DNA of 64,000 nucleotides from positions 19,812 through 83,811 of the forward strand of contig NZ_CABTZZ010000005.1 of the NCBI RefSeq assembly GCF_902489465.1. The letters run 5' to 3'. The notes beneath the pieces are model-generated. The model was not told where the DNA came from. It was given only the letters and a program-made list of their open reading frames with translations, and did no database searches. Shown piece by piece: positions 8,819 through 18,345 of this stretch (position 1 is its first letter; every line of letters begins with the position of its first letter). The DNA is from an uncultured Varibaculum sp. GTDB lineage: Bacteria > Actinomycetota > Actinomycetes > Actinomycetales > Actinomycetaceae. A program made the translations under genes and the position numbers.

Positions 8819-9813
8819 GGACGTTATTAGATTCAAATGGCTGGATGACCCGCGGGTGGACAGGACCCAATATTGTCGCACTCGGTGGGGGGCATGGCTT
8901 GTCTGCAACTTTGCGAGCGCTGCGACATATTACCCGGCAGCTAACTGCGGTAGTCACGGTAGCTGATGACGGAGGCTCTTCGGGGCGTTTACGCAAAGAA
9001 CTGGGGGTACTGCCTCCCGGGGATCTGCGGATGGCACTGGCAGCGTTATGTGATGACACCGATTGGGGACTGACCTGGCGAGATGCCATGCAACACCGCT
9101 TTAGTTCCGATGGTCCGCTTGATAACCATGCCCTAGGTAATCTCCTGATTGTCACCATGTGGGATCTATTAGGGGACGTAGTCGAAGGCCTTGATTGGGT
9201 GGCGAGGTTGCTCAACTGCGAAGGTAAAGTGTTACCGATGTGTGCCGAGCCGATGGAGATTGCAGCAGATTTGGTACTAGGGGGAGAAAAACGTACGGTA
9301 CACGGTCAGGCAAAAGCCGCTAAAGCCCCGGGGAGAGTAGTCGACGTGCGGCTGAGTCCGGCTCATCCGCGGGTATGTCCGCAGACTATCCAGGCGATCC
9401 AAGATGCCGAGGGAATCGTTCTCGGGCCGGGATCTTGGTACACTTCGGTGATTCCCCATTTGTTGGTTCCTGAATTGGCTGAGGCTTTGCAACAGTCATC
9501 AGCGGGGAAAGTAATGGTGATGAATCTGCAGCCCCATACGGACGAAACCGAGGATTTAACCGTTTCGGGACATATTGAGGCTTTTCGCCATTTTGCCCCC
9601 GATACCCATATTGACGTGGTAATCGTGGATCCTACTGCTATTGAAGATGATGATGATCTAGAAAGCGCTGCCGAATCTATCGGGGCGAAGCTGATCATGC
9701 GTCAGGTAAGAGCAGGTTCGGCCTCGGAACAGCATGACCCTTTGCGTCTGGCGGCAGCGCTGCGGGATGCTTTCGAAGGTTACCTCTCGGAAGTAGGATT
9801 TTCCGAGCTCTAG
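8815..9813 (+). CDS. yvcK: YvcK family gluconeogenesis / UDP-sugar-binding protein
   Basis: This 332-residue protein belongs to the YvcK/CofD-like family. In other Gram-positives these proteins bind UDP-GlcNAc and influence cell-wall precursor flux. The glycine-rich GGGHGLS motif lies at residues 24-30, followed by VTVADDGGSSGRLR, the family's phosphate-binding signature. LDNHALGN and VLGPGSWYTS motifs lie in the second half. The ATG at 8815 overlaps the rapZ stop by four bases; an upstream in-frame start at 8707 lies inside rapZ and would add an unrelated-looking extension. It is the central gene of the rapZ-yvcK-whiA trio. Confidence 0.93.
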   Translation: MRTLLDSNGWMTRGWTGPNIVALGGGHGLSATLRALRHITRQLTAVVTVADDGGSSGRLRKELGVLPPGDLRMALAALCDDTDWGLTWRDAMQHRFSSDGPLDNHALGNLLIVTMWDLLGDVVEGLDWVARLLNCEGKVLPMCAEPMEIAADLVLGGEKRTVHGQAKAAKAPGRVVDVRLSPAHPRVCPQTIQAIQDAEGIVLGPGSWYTSVIPHLLVPELAEALQQSSAGKVMVMNLQPHTDETEDLTVSGHIEAFRHFAPDTHIDVVIVDPTAIEDDDDLESAAESIGAKLIMRQVRAGSASEQHDPLRLAAALRDAFEGYLSEVGFSEL

Positions 9814-9873
9814 CTAGAATGAAGCCTAGGAAGAAACTCAATATTTATATATAGGGCGGAAAGGGAAAACCAG

Positions 9874-10851
9874 ATGTCTTTGACCTCAGATATTAAAAAT
9901 GAACTAGCGGAGAAGACCTTAGCTAGGCAGTCTGAGGCTAAGGCGCAAACTGCCAGTATCTTGCGCTTTGCCGGGGGAATCCATCTGATTAACCGCAATA
10001 TCGTGGTGGAAGCCGATGTCGACAATGTAGCGGTAATGAAATATTTGGTTGATAGTCTGCAAAATCTTTTTGACGCTTATCCCGATGTGGTAAAAGTTGA
10101 GGCCAAGGGAATTCGTGCCGATGATCGCTATGTGGTGCGGGTTGTAGAAAATGCTGGGACTCTAGCCCGTTTGACCGGTTTGCTTGATCGAGCCGGCCGT
10201 CCGGTGCGGGGGTTGTCTCCGCGGCTAGTTTCTGGTGATTTGGGAGTGTCTGAGGCCACCTGGAGTGGCGCTTTTATGGCTCGCGGATCTTTATCTCAGC
10301 CAGGGCGTTCGGGCTCCTTAGAAATTACTTGCCCCGGACCGGAGGCTGCGTTAGCACTGGTGGGGGCGGCGCGTCGCCTCGGGGTGAGTGCAAAGTCTCG
10401 CCAGGTTCGCGGCTTAGATCGGGTGGTAGTTCGCGATGGGGAGCAAATCTCAAAACTGTTAACGGCTATCGGGGCAGTTAAAGCCCAGGCAGTTTGGGAG
10501 AAGAATCGAGAGACTAATCAAGTACGGGGTTCAGTTAATCGCTTAGCGAATTTTGATGATGCTAATTTGCGACGCAGTGCCCGGGCAGCGGTAGCGGCGG
10601 CTGCCCGCGTCAGGCGAGCCTTCGAGATCTTAGGTGATGACATTCCCGAACACCTGTTACAAGCAGGTCAACTGCGATTACAATACAAGGAAGCATCTTT
10701 GGAGGAACTGGGGCATAAGGCCGATCCGGCGCTAACGAAAGATGCGGTTGCGGGCAGGATCCGGCGGCTGCTAGCGATGGCAGATAAAGTCGCCCATGAG
10801 CGGGGTATTCCTTCCACTCAAGAAGCTGTTGACCGCCAGGATAGCCAGTAG
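9874..10851 (+). CDS. whiA: DNA-binding protein WhiA (sporulation/cell division regulator family)
   Basis: WhiA-family protein of 325 residues with a LAGLIDADG-like N-terminal fold and a C-terminal helix-turn-helix (LEELGHKADPALTKDAVAGRIRRL, about residues 275-298). In streptomycetes WhiA acts with WhiB at sporulation genes; non-sporulating Actinobacteria keep it, probably for division control. The family's conserved 'NFDDANLRRSARAA' segment lies near residue 227. A good AAAGGGA ribosome site precedes the ATG, and the 60-base gap from yvcK is AT-rich (TATTTATATATAG), so it may have its own promoter. The downstream 220 bases are the structured leader of gap. Confidence 0.94.
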   Translation: MSLTSDIKNELAEKTLARQSEAKAQTASILRFAGGIHLINRNIVVEADVDNVAVMKYLVDSLQNLFDAYPDVVKVEAKGIRADDRYVVRVVENAGTLARLTGLLDRAGRPVRGLSPRLVSGDLGVSEATWSGAFMARGSLSQPGRSGSLEITCPGPEAALALVGAARRLGVSAKSRQVRGLDRVVVRDGEQISKLLTAIGAVKAQAVWEKNRETNQVRGSVNRLANFDDANLRRSARAAVAAAARVRRAFEILGDDIPEHLLQAGQLRLQYKEASLEELGHKADPALTKDAVAGRIRRLLAMADKVAHERGIPSTQEAVDRQDSQ

Positions 10852-10957
10852 CTCAAGCTTCCTAGCATTCGGGAATTCTCTCATAGTAAAGTCTTGGTAA
10901 ATAACGACTATTGGCCTAAGCGTAAAGCCGCTATGTTGTGTAAACTAACAACTAAGA

Positions 10958-11066
10958 GGACGACTCAAGATGGTCGTCCCCAAGATTGGGGTCACTAGTT
11001 TCACTAGGTGGCTGCGGATCTTGACCGAATAAATAGACTCCGCTGGTAAACCAGCAGTTCAGGAGG
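10958..11066 (+). promoter_or_regulatory. Structured 5' leader of gap
   Basis: The 221 bases between whiA and gap hold several hairpins. One has arms GGACGAC/GTCGTCC (10958-10964 and 10973-10979). A second, CCCCA/TGGGG (10978-10982 and 10987-10991), shares two bases with the first, so the two compete. A third, GCTGG/CCAGC (11042-11046 and 11051-11055), sits six bases before the AGGAGG ribosome site at 11061-11066. This could modulate translation or attenuation of gap, but no known riboswitch class was recognised. Confidence 0.4.
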
Positions 11067-11072
11067 ATAATA

Positions 11073-12080
<1,008 letters not shown>

Positions 12081-12103
12081 ACTAATGCGACGTGATGCAT
12101 AAG

Positions 12104-12144
12104 CTGTGCCCGCCTGCCTGTTACAGGCAGGCGGGCACAGTCTT
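12104..12144 (+). terminator. Strong hairpin terminator between gap and pgk
   Basis: A perfect 17-bp GC-rich inverted repeat (arms 12104-12120 and 12124-12140) with a three-base loop TTA is followed by TCTT. The stem is unusually long and perfect. The short U-tract suggests partial termination or a 3' stabiliser separating gap from pgk. Confidence 0.75.
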
Positions 12145-12189
12145 ATCACAAGTTTTACGCCCACCGGGGGCAGGAAGGTTAACTAAATA

Positions 12190-13386
12190 ATGGCTCTGAG
12201 AGATATTGAGTCCTTAGGAGATTTAACAGGGCGTAAAGTCCTGGTGCGCTCCGACTTTAACGTGCCGTTAAAGGACGGCAAAATCACAGATGACGGCCGA
12301 ATTCGCGCCGCATTGCCCACCCTTAAAGCTCTAGTGGATGCCAAAGCCAAAGTAGTGGTGATGGCGCACCTCGGCCGCCCGAAAGGACAGGTAAATCCCG
12401 AGTTTTCCCTAGCGCCGGTGGCAAAACGGCTCGGAGAACTACTGGGACAAGACGTAATCTTGGCGAAGGATACGGTCGGTGAAGACGCCAAAGAACAGGC
12501 CGCTTCCTTAGCAGATGGACAGGTCTTACTGCTAGAGAATGTTCGTTTTGACGGACGCGAAAACTCCAAGGATGATGCTGAGCGCGAAGCATTGGCGAAA
12601 GAATATGCGCAGCTGGCTGACCTCTTCGTTTCCGATGGTTTCGGGGTGGTACACCGCAAGCAGGCTTCCGTTTACGACATTGCAAAGTTGTTGCCCTCTG
12701 CGGCAGGATTCTTAGTAGTTAAGGAAATTGAATCCTTGCGCCGGGCAACCGATAACCCCGAACGTCCCTACGGAGTAATTCTGGGAGGCTCCAAAGTCTC
12801 CGACAAATTGGGCGTCATCGAGAACCTATTAGAAAAAGCCGACTTCCTGGCTATTGGGGGCGGCATGGCCTACACCTTCTTAGCGGCTAAAGGCTACGAG
12901 GTAGGCACTTCTTTGCTGGAAACTGAGCAGATCGAAACCGTTAAAGGCTATATGGAAAAAGCTGAAGAACGCGGGGTAGACCTGCTGCTGCCAGTTGATA
13001 CGCTAGTCGCACCGGAATTTTCGGCTGACGCCCCGGCAACCTTGGTCGACTGCGACCAGATCCCCAGTGGTCAAATGGGGCTAGATATTGGACCCAAGAC
13101 TGCCGAACTGTTCGGCGCGAAGATCAAAGCCGCCAAAACTGTGGCTTGGAACGGCCCTATGGGGGTATTTGAATTTGCTGCCTTTAGTGAAGGTACTAAG
13201 GCGGTAGCCCAAGCTCTGGCTGACTCCGAATGCTTTAGCGTAATCGGTGGGGGAGACTCCGCAGCCGCTGTTCGTACCCTGGGATTTGACGAAAACAAGT
13301 TCAGCCATATTTCCACCGGTGGCGGAGCTTCTTTGGAACTACTAGAAGGTAAGACCCTTCCGGGTATTGCCGTATTGGAGGATTAA
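12190..13386 (+). CDS. pgk: Phosphoglycerate kinase
   Basis: This 398-residue kinase transfers phosphate from 1,3-bisphosphoglycerate to ADP. The substrate-binding signature VRSDFNVPL (near residues 20-28) and HLGRPKGQ (near 59) are present. The C-terminal ATP-side motifs include GGSKVSDKLGV and the terminal GGGDSAAAV. AGGAAGG precedes the ATG at a suitable distance. tpiA follows within five bases of the stop, so pgk and tpiA are co-transcribed. Confidence 0.98.
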   Translation: MALRDIESLGDLTGRKVLVRSDFNVPLKDGKITDDGRIRAALPTLKALVDAKAKVVVMAHLGRPKGQVNPEFSLAPVAKRLGELLGQDVILAKDTVGEDAKEQAASLADGQVLLLENVRFDGRENSKDDAEREALAKEYAQLADLFVSDGFGVVHRKQASVYDIAKLLPSAAGFLVVKEIESLRRATDNPERPYGVILGGSKVSDKLGVIENLLEKADFLAIGGGMAYTFLAAKGYEVGTSLLETEQIETVKGYMEKAEERGVDLLLPVDTLVAPEFSADAPATLVDCDQIPSGQMGLDIGPKTAELFGAKIKAAKTVAWNGPMGVFEFAAFSEGTKAVAQALADSECFSVIGGGDSAAAVRTLGFDENKFSHISTGGGASLELLEGKTLPGIAVLED

Positions 13387-13390
13387 TAAC

Positions 13391-14164
13391 ATGACTCGCA
13401 CCCCATTGCTAGCTGGCAACTGGAAAATGAATATGAACCACCTCGAGGCAACTCGGCTGGTTCAAGAACTAGCGCTGGACTTGCAGGATCACAATTTCGA
13501 CTACCACAATGATGTCGTAGTGATTCCTCCGTTCACTGATATTCGCTCAGTACAAACTGTTGTCGAATCTGACAACCTAAAAATTACCTATGGAGCCCAG
13601 GATGTTTCTGTGCATGAATCCGGTGCTTACACTGGGGAAATCGCAGCTTCTATGCTCACCAAGCTGGGATGCTCCTGGGTGGTAGTTGGCCACTCGGAAC
13701 GACGCGAATACCACAACGAGAGCGATGAACTGGTAGGTCAAAAAGCTGAGGTAGCTTTAGAAGCTGGTATGACCCCCATTATTTGCTGCGGTGAAGGCCT
13801 AGAGGTACGTAAAGCCGGTCAGCATGTAACCCATGTAGTTAAGCAGATCGAAGGCGCCTATAAAGGTATTTCTGCAGATGATGCGGTTAATACCGTGGTT
13901 GCTTATGAACCGATCTGGGCGATTGGTACCGGTGAAACCGCCACTCCTGAGGACGCGGAAGAAGTCTGCGGAGCTATCCGGGAAAAACTAGCGGAACTGT
14001 ATTCGGAAGACGTGGCACAGTCCATCCGAGTTCTCTATGGTGGTTCGGTCAAATCCGCCAACGTAGCTGAAATTATGGCGAAGCCGAATGTGGACGGTGC
14101 CCTGGTGGGGGGAGCCTCCTTAAAGGCCGAAGAGTTCTCGAAGATTGCTCGATTCGATGACTAA
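13391..14164 (+). CDS. tpiA: Triosephosphate isomerase
   Basis: This 257-residue TIM barrel interconverts dihydroxyacetone phosphate and glyceraldehyde-3-phosphate. Active-site residues are all visible: Lys in NWKMN (residues 10-14), His in VVGHSERR, and the catalytic Glu in AYEPIWAIGTG. The phosphate-binding GGSVK and GALVGGASL loops are at the C-terminus. I start at ATG 13391, just after the pgk stop; a longer in-frame start at 13367 lies inside pgk. Confidence 0.98.
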   Translation: MTRTPLLAGNWKMNMNHLEATRLVQELALDLQDHNFDYHNDVVVIPPFTDIRSVQTVVESDNLKITYGAQDVSVHESGAYTGEIAASMLTKLGCSWVVVGHSERREYHNESDELVGQKAEVALEAGMTPIICCGEGLEVRKAGQHVTHVVKQIEGAYKGISADDAVNTVVAYEPIWAIGTGETATPEDAEEVCGAIREKLAELYSEDVAQSIRVLYGGSVKSANVAEIMAKPNVDGALVGGASLKAEEFSKIARFDD

Positions 14165-14213
14165 GTAGGAAGCTACTGAAATTTTCCGTCACTTGGCGGT
14201 GAAGTTCCTAACG

Positions 14214-14247
14214 ATTGGCGGCGGGTCAACCTAGACTCGCCGCCAAT
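14214..14247 (+). terminator. Long hairpin between tpiA and secG
   Basis: An almost perfect 14-bp stem (arms 14214-14227 and 14234-14247, one G-U pair, six-base loop) lies 50 bases after tpiA. There is no U-tract. A TATAGT -10-like hexamer at 14252-14257 follows directly. It may end the glycolytic operon just before a secG promoter. Confidence 0.5.
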
Positions 14248-14294
14248 ACGCTATAGTGAAGAGCAGTTCATAGTTTTTTTGGGAGAAGAAAATA

Positions 14295-14543
14295 GTGGAA
14301 ACCGTAATCGAGATTATCGCGCAAGTAGTGTTGGTTCTGTCCAGCCTATTCCTGATTCTCACTATTTTGATGCATAAAGGTTCCGGGGGTGGGCTGTCCG
14401 ATATGTTCGGTGGCGGTCTTACCTCTAGCGCTGGCTCATCGGGAGTAGCTATGCGTAACCTCAACCGTATTACCGTGATAACCGCTATTATCTGGCTTAT
14501 CAGTGTGGTTGTCCTCGGCCTGTTGCCCAGGATTTTTTCCTAG
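14295..14543 (+). CDS. secG: Preprotein translocase subunit SecG
   Basis: This 82-residue membrane protein has two hydrophobic segments (about residues 5-24 and 57-77). They flank a glycine/serine-rich loop with the family pattern HKGSGGGLSDMFGGG. SecG assists SecYE during protein export. It uses a GTG start preceded by GGGAGAAG. The position directly after tpiA is standard in Actinobacteria. Length is normal. Confidence 0.95.
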   Translation: METVIEIIAQVVLVLSSLFLILTILMHKGSGGGLSDMFGGGLTSSAGSSGVAMRNLNRITVITAIIWLISVVVLGLLPRIFS

Positions 14544-14593
14544 TTTCATTATTAATAAAATAATCGCTTAAGACCCTAAAGAAAGCTTTCCCC

Positions 14594-15913
14594 ATGAGCA
14601 AAGACGCGAAAAATCGTCCCGCACATCGGCGCGAAAGTAAGTCTTCTTGGAAAATTGTACTCACGGTTTTAGGGGTCGTATCGCTGGTCACCGTGCTTAT
14701 CGGGGGAGCACTCATGGGATACTCCATGTACGAGGCGGGAAAGGTTAACCAGCCAAAAGTAACTCAAACTACCAAAGCTGTGGTTAAAACTGAAAAGCCG
14801 GCCACTTCAACCCCGCCTGCGCCAAAAGAAGTGCAAATAACTTTGGCGGCAACCGGGGACGTACTGGCACATCGCCCGGTAGTACAAAACAGTTGGAAGC
14901 ACGGCAATGGAAGCCACTACACCCCGGCAATAGAGAAGCTCCGTCCCTGGATAGCGGGAGCCGATATTGCGCTTTGTCATCAAGAAATCCCTTTCGGTAA
15001 ATCTGACAAAGACTCGGAGGGATATCCGGTGTTCAAAGCGCCATTAGGATGGGCACAAGATAGCAAGGCTATTGGCTACGATGGTTGCTCGACCGCCTCA
15101 AACCACACCTTAGATCAAGGACGAGATGGGGTGGTGCACACTATCCAGGCGTTGCGGACTGCGGGACTGGGAGTAACTGGATCAGCAGAGAGTTCCGAAG
15201 CTCCGCGCTATCAAATGTATGAAATCACCAAAGAGGGACGGTCTTTTAAACTCGCTCATATCTCGACTGCCTATGGCTTAAACCAGGGAGAAATCCCGCA
15301 ATACAAACAGAATCCTTGGTTAGTAAATCTCACTACGGATGGCCAAATTATTGTGGACATTGCCCGGCAAGCGCGCAGTGCGGGTGCTGACTTTGTAGTT
15401 GCCTCGGTACATTCGGGAGTGGAATACCAATCCGCCCCTTCTGCTGAGCAAGACCGCATTGCCACTACCTTAGCTGAATCTGGGCAAGTCGACCTCTACT
15501 TGGGTCACCACGTGCACGTTCCCCAACCGATTCGGAAGATTCCGGGCGGAGTCGACGGTAAAGGACTGTGGGTTTACTACGGAGTCGGTAACTTGCTTTC
15601 GGGAATGAATCCCCGCCAGGGAATCGGTACCCAAGCTGGTCAAATTGCCTTCCCCACCATTACCTTGCCGTCTACCGGTAAGCCTTATGTTTCTGCGGCA
15701 GGTTGGATCCCGCTGATTATGGATCGCTCTACTTTACAGGTGGTTCCGGGATACCTTTTTGAAACTGCCGAGGGCGCTGGAACCAACTTACCTAAAACCA
15801 CAGCCACTCGATATCTGGCTAATCTGCGCCAGGTTACCGAGGACCAGGCGACAGAGTTAAAAGCTCCGCCTAGTACTGCTTCTACTGCTCAGATCAAACC
15901 GCTAAACAGTTAG
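14594..15913 (+). CDS. CapA-family (poly-gamma-glutamate synthesis-like) phosphoesterase
   Basis: This 439-residue protein has a short basic cytosolic start, one membrane anchor (about residues 19-42) and a Thr/Pro/Lys-rich linker. The rest is a CapA-like metallophosphatase-fold domain outside the cell. Metal-site candidates are the Asp in AATGDVLAHRP (near 95), ASNHTLDQG (near 176) and LGHHVHVPQP (near 305). In Bacillus CapA takes part in poly-gamma-glutamate capsule production. Here no capB or capC is nearby, so a capsule role is not supported and the substrate is unknown. It lies 50 bases after secG and may be transcribed with it. Confidence 0.85.
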   Translation: MSKDAKNRPAHRRESKSSWKIVLTVLGVVSLVTVLIGGALMGYSMYEAGKVNQPKVTQTTKAVVKTEKPATSTPPAPKEVQITLAATGDVLAHRPVVQNSWKHGNGSHYTPAIEKLRPWIAGADIALCHQEIPFGKSDKDSEGYPVFKAPLGWAQDSKAIGYDGCSTASNHTLDQGRDGVVHTIQALRTAGLGVTGSAESSEAPRYQMYEITKEGRSFKLAHISTAYGLNQGEIPQYKQNPWLVNLTTDGQIIVDIARQARSAGADFVVASVHSGVEYQSAPSAEQDRIATTLAESGQVDLYLGHHVHVPQPIRKIPGGVDGKGLWVYYGVGNLLSGMNPRQGIGTQAGQIAFPTITLPSTGKPYVSAAGWIPLIMDRSTLQVVPGYLFETAEGAGTNLPKTTATRYLANLRQVTEDQATELKAPPSTASTAQIKPLNS

Positions 15914-16118
15914 GCTTTTTGGCCTTATTTGAGGGCACTGGTTATTCCGGTGTGAAGCCAAGAATTTGCCATTTAGGTACGCTAGCTCACATCCTAGGGG
16001 TGATCATTTCCTGAATATCGCGGATTGCCCTAAGATTATCAGCGTTGCAATTTATCCGAACCGGGGAGATTTGCCGCATATAGGCAGAACCCCGCATACG
16101 AGCCACGGGAGCGTATTT

Positions 16119-17468
16119 GTGAAAACAGACGTGGAAAAGCTGGAAGAAACCAGGGCGAAACTAACCGTTCAGGTACCTTACGAAGATCTCAAACCGGAAA
16201 TCGATAAGGTCTACAAGCAGCTAGGGAAGCAGGTTTCTATTCCTGGCTTCCGCCCTGGACACGTCCCGAATCAGATTATTGACCAGCGGATTGGGCGTGG
16301 CTACGTACTAGAACAGGCCATTAACGAGCGATTGGGTGACTTTTATGGGCGCGCCCTCGGACAAGCAGAACTTACCCCTCTGGGACAGCCGGAAGTAGAC
16401 ATTGTAGAAACTCCGGCAGTAGAAGGTAAACCTGGCGGGGATCTAAAGTTCACTGCGGAAGTTGATATTGTTCCCGAGTTCGAATTGCCCTCCCTAGAGG
16501 GGGTTTCTTTAGAAGTAGCCAAACTCGAAGTTAGCGACGAGGACGTAGAAAAGGAACTCGATCAGCTGCGTGACCGCTTTGCCTCGCTAAAGACTGTTGA
16601 ACGTCCTGCCCAAGATGGCGACTTTACCTCTATTGACATGGTCGCCAAGATCGGGGACGAAGAAATTGACTCCGTATCTGGAGTTTCATACCAGATTGGC
16701 TCCGCCTCCATGCTAGAAGGCATGGATGAGGCTTTAACCGGGATGAACGCGGGAGATGCTGCCGAGTTCAAGTCCACCCTAAAGGGAGGAGACCACGAGG
16801 GCGAAGAAGCTGACGTGACTTTAACTCTCCATAAGGTTAAGGAACGCGAATTACCGGAAGCTGACGACGATTTCGCCCAGATGGCTTCAGAATTCGACAC
16901 GATTGGAGAGCTCCGCAGCGACCTACGTGGCAATGTGGAGAAGATGCGGCGCCAGCAGCAGGCTCTGGAGGCTCGTGAGAAGCTGCAGGACTACTTGGTA
17001 GAAAATACTGATTTCCCGCTGCCGCAAGCCTTTATTGACGCAGAAGTTGATCGCTTGGCTCAGGGAAATGAAGATGCCGATCGTGAGGAGATCACCGAGT
17101 CGGTGACCAAGCAAGCCAAACAACAGATCGTGGGAGATCGGATCGCGAATGACCGCGACGTGGAGATCGATCCGAACGAACTGTATCAGTCAATTTTCGA
17201 GATTGCTCAAATGTATGGAGTTGATCCTATGCAGATGTTGCAGGATCAAAACCAGGTGGCCGCAATGGGGCAGGATTTGCGACGTAACCGGGCTCTGGTG
17301 GCTACTTTGCGGGAAGTGACTGTCAAAGACGAGGACGGCACCGAGATTGACCTTTCAGAGTTCACTAAGGATCCGGCTGAGGCGCGTGCAGAGCAGGCGG
17401 CGAAAGCTGCCGCCGAGGCCGCCGCAGCTGGCGAAGATGAAGCTGAGGGTGAGGCTGAAGAGAACTAG
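16119..17468 (+). CDS. tig: Trigger factor (ribosome-bound chaperone and prolyl isomerase)
   Basis: This 449-residue chaperone binds nascent chains at the ribosome exit. The ribosome-docking loop GFRPGHVP is at residues 43-50. A PPIase domain lies around residues 150-240 and the helical C-terminal chaperone arms follow, ending in an acidic Ala/Glu tail. The GTG at 16119 follows CGGGAG. In-frame codons extend upstream to 15966 but that stretch does not resemble the family. It is followed by a strong terminator and the clpP pair, the classic tig-clpP-clpX order. Confidence 0.95.
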   Translation: MKTDVEKLEETRAKLTVQVPYEDLKPEIDKVYKQLGKQVSIPGFRPGHVPNQIIDQRIGRGYVLEQAINERLGDFYGRALGQAELTPLGQPEVDIVETPAVEGKPGGDLKFTAEVDIVPEFELPSLEGVSLEVAKLEVSDEDVEKELDQLRDRFASLKTVERPAQDGDFTSIDMVAKIGDEEIDSVSGVSYQIGSASMLEGMDEALTGMNAGDAAEFKSTLKGGDHEGEEADVTLTLHKVKERELPEADDDFAQMASEFDTIGELRSDLRGNVEKMRRQQQALEAREKLQDYLVENTDFPLPQAFIDAEVDRLAQGNEDADREEITESVTKQAKQQIVGDRIANDRDVEIDPNELYQSIFEIAQMYGVDPMQMLQDQNQVAAMGQDLRRNRALVATLREVTVKDEDGTEIDLSEFTKDPAEARAEQAAKAAAEAAAAGEDEAEGEAEEN

Positions 17469-17503
17469 CTTCGTATAGCAGCAAGTTAACCTGTTATATC
17501 TGG

Positions 17504-17544
17504 TGGGGGCAGAAAGCGGAAGCTTTCTGCCCCCAGTAGTATTT
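17504..17544 (+). terminator. Rho-independent-type terminator of tig
   Basis: A perfect 14-bp stem (arms 17504-17517 and 17522-17535) with tetraloop GGAA is followed by GTAGTATTT. It lies 36 bases after the tig stop and separates tig from the clp operon. Confidence 0.75.
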
Positions 17545-17624
17545 ATCACCATTACGCATCTGCAGGCTGGTAATAAACCCTGGTCATAAGTCCTTAATAT
17601 TGAACCTAGCCTCACATTTTCCTG

Positions 17625-17635
17625 CGCTAAAAGCG
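17625..17635 (+). promoter_or_regulatory. ClgR-type operator upstream of clpP1P2
   Basis: The palindrome CGCTAAAAGCG matches the core of the ClgR activator motif known from Corynebacterium and Streptomyces (CGCY, three bases, RGCG). It lies about 90 bases before the preferred clpP1 start, where ClgR normally activates clpP operons. The match is by recall of the consensus, and the clgR gene is not in this window. Confidence 0.6.
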
Positions 17636-17722
17636 TAAACGGCATGTGTAAGAAGAAAACCGCTTCCAAAGACGATATTTTTGATAGTGAATCATTTTAG
17701 TCCCACAGATAAGGAAAAACCT

Positions 17723-18340
17723 GTGCAAACTGCGGCAGTAAAAAATGAGGGAGATCAACCTAGCTCCCTAGCTTTAGGTGACCATGTTTTCAATAAGCTG
17801 TTAAAGGAACGGATTATTTGGTTGGGCTCGGAAGTAGCCGAGGATAACGCCAACCAGATTTGTGCGCAGATGATGTTACTGGCAGCACAAGACCCGGAAA
17901 AGCCTATTTTCCTCTATATCAATTCCCCAGGAGGTTCGGTCACAGCCGGCATGGCGATTTATGACACCATGCAATATATTCAGCCAGAGGTAGTAACTGT
18001 GGCGCTGGGGATGGCAGCTTCAATGGGACAGCTGCTGCTTACCGCCGGTACCCCCGGCAAACGCTATGCCACTCCACATGCCCGGATATTGATGCACCAA
18101 CCGTCCGGGGGAGTAGGTGGCACCGCCTCGGATATTCGCATTAACGCTAACTTGATCTTGCAGATGAAACAGGAGCTAGCGGAGATCAACGCCCAGCGCA
18201 CCGGTAAATCTGTCGAACAGATTCGCGAAGACTCCGAAAGGGATCACTGGTTTACCGCTCAAGAGGCGCTGGAATATGGCTTTATCGACCACGTTATTGA
18301 GTCGGCTCGCAACCTCGGCGCTGATGGAAAGGAACTGTAA
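17723..18340 (+). CDS. clpP1: ATP-dependent Clp protease proteolytic subunit (ClpP1-type)
   Basis: Serine peptidase subunit of the Clp protease. The catalytic Ser lies in GMAASMGQ, His in LMHQPSGG and Asp in the SERDHWFT region. The oligomerisation segment YINSPGGSV is intact. I choose the GTG at 17723 (205 residues) because AAGGA lies seven bases upstream. In-frame TTG (17681) and GTG (17687) codons upstream would add up to 14 residues. A second, divergent clpP follows after five bases. In actinobacteria the two ClpP rings usually form one mixed tetradecamer that needs both subunits. Confidence 0.93.
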   Translation: MQTAAVKNEGDQPSSLALGDHVFNKLLKERIIWLGSEVAEDNANQICAQMMLLAAQDPEKPIFLYINSPGGSVTAGMAIYDTMQYIQPEVVTVALGMAASMGQLLLTAGTPGKRYATPHARILMHQPSGGVGGTASDIRINANLILQMKQELAEINAQRTGKSVEQIREDSERDHWFTAQEALEYGFIDHVIESARNLGADGKEL

Positions 18341-18345
18341 TCACT

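Noticed and set aside
8694..9215. 173-codon minus-strand frame
   Set aside because: It is antisense to the rapZ/yvcK junction, with shadow composition and no family resemblance.
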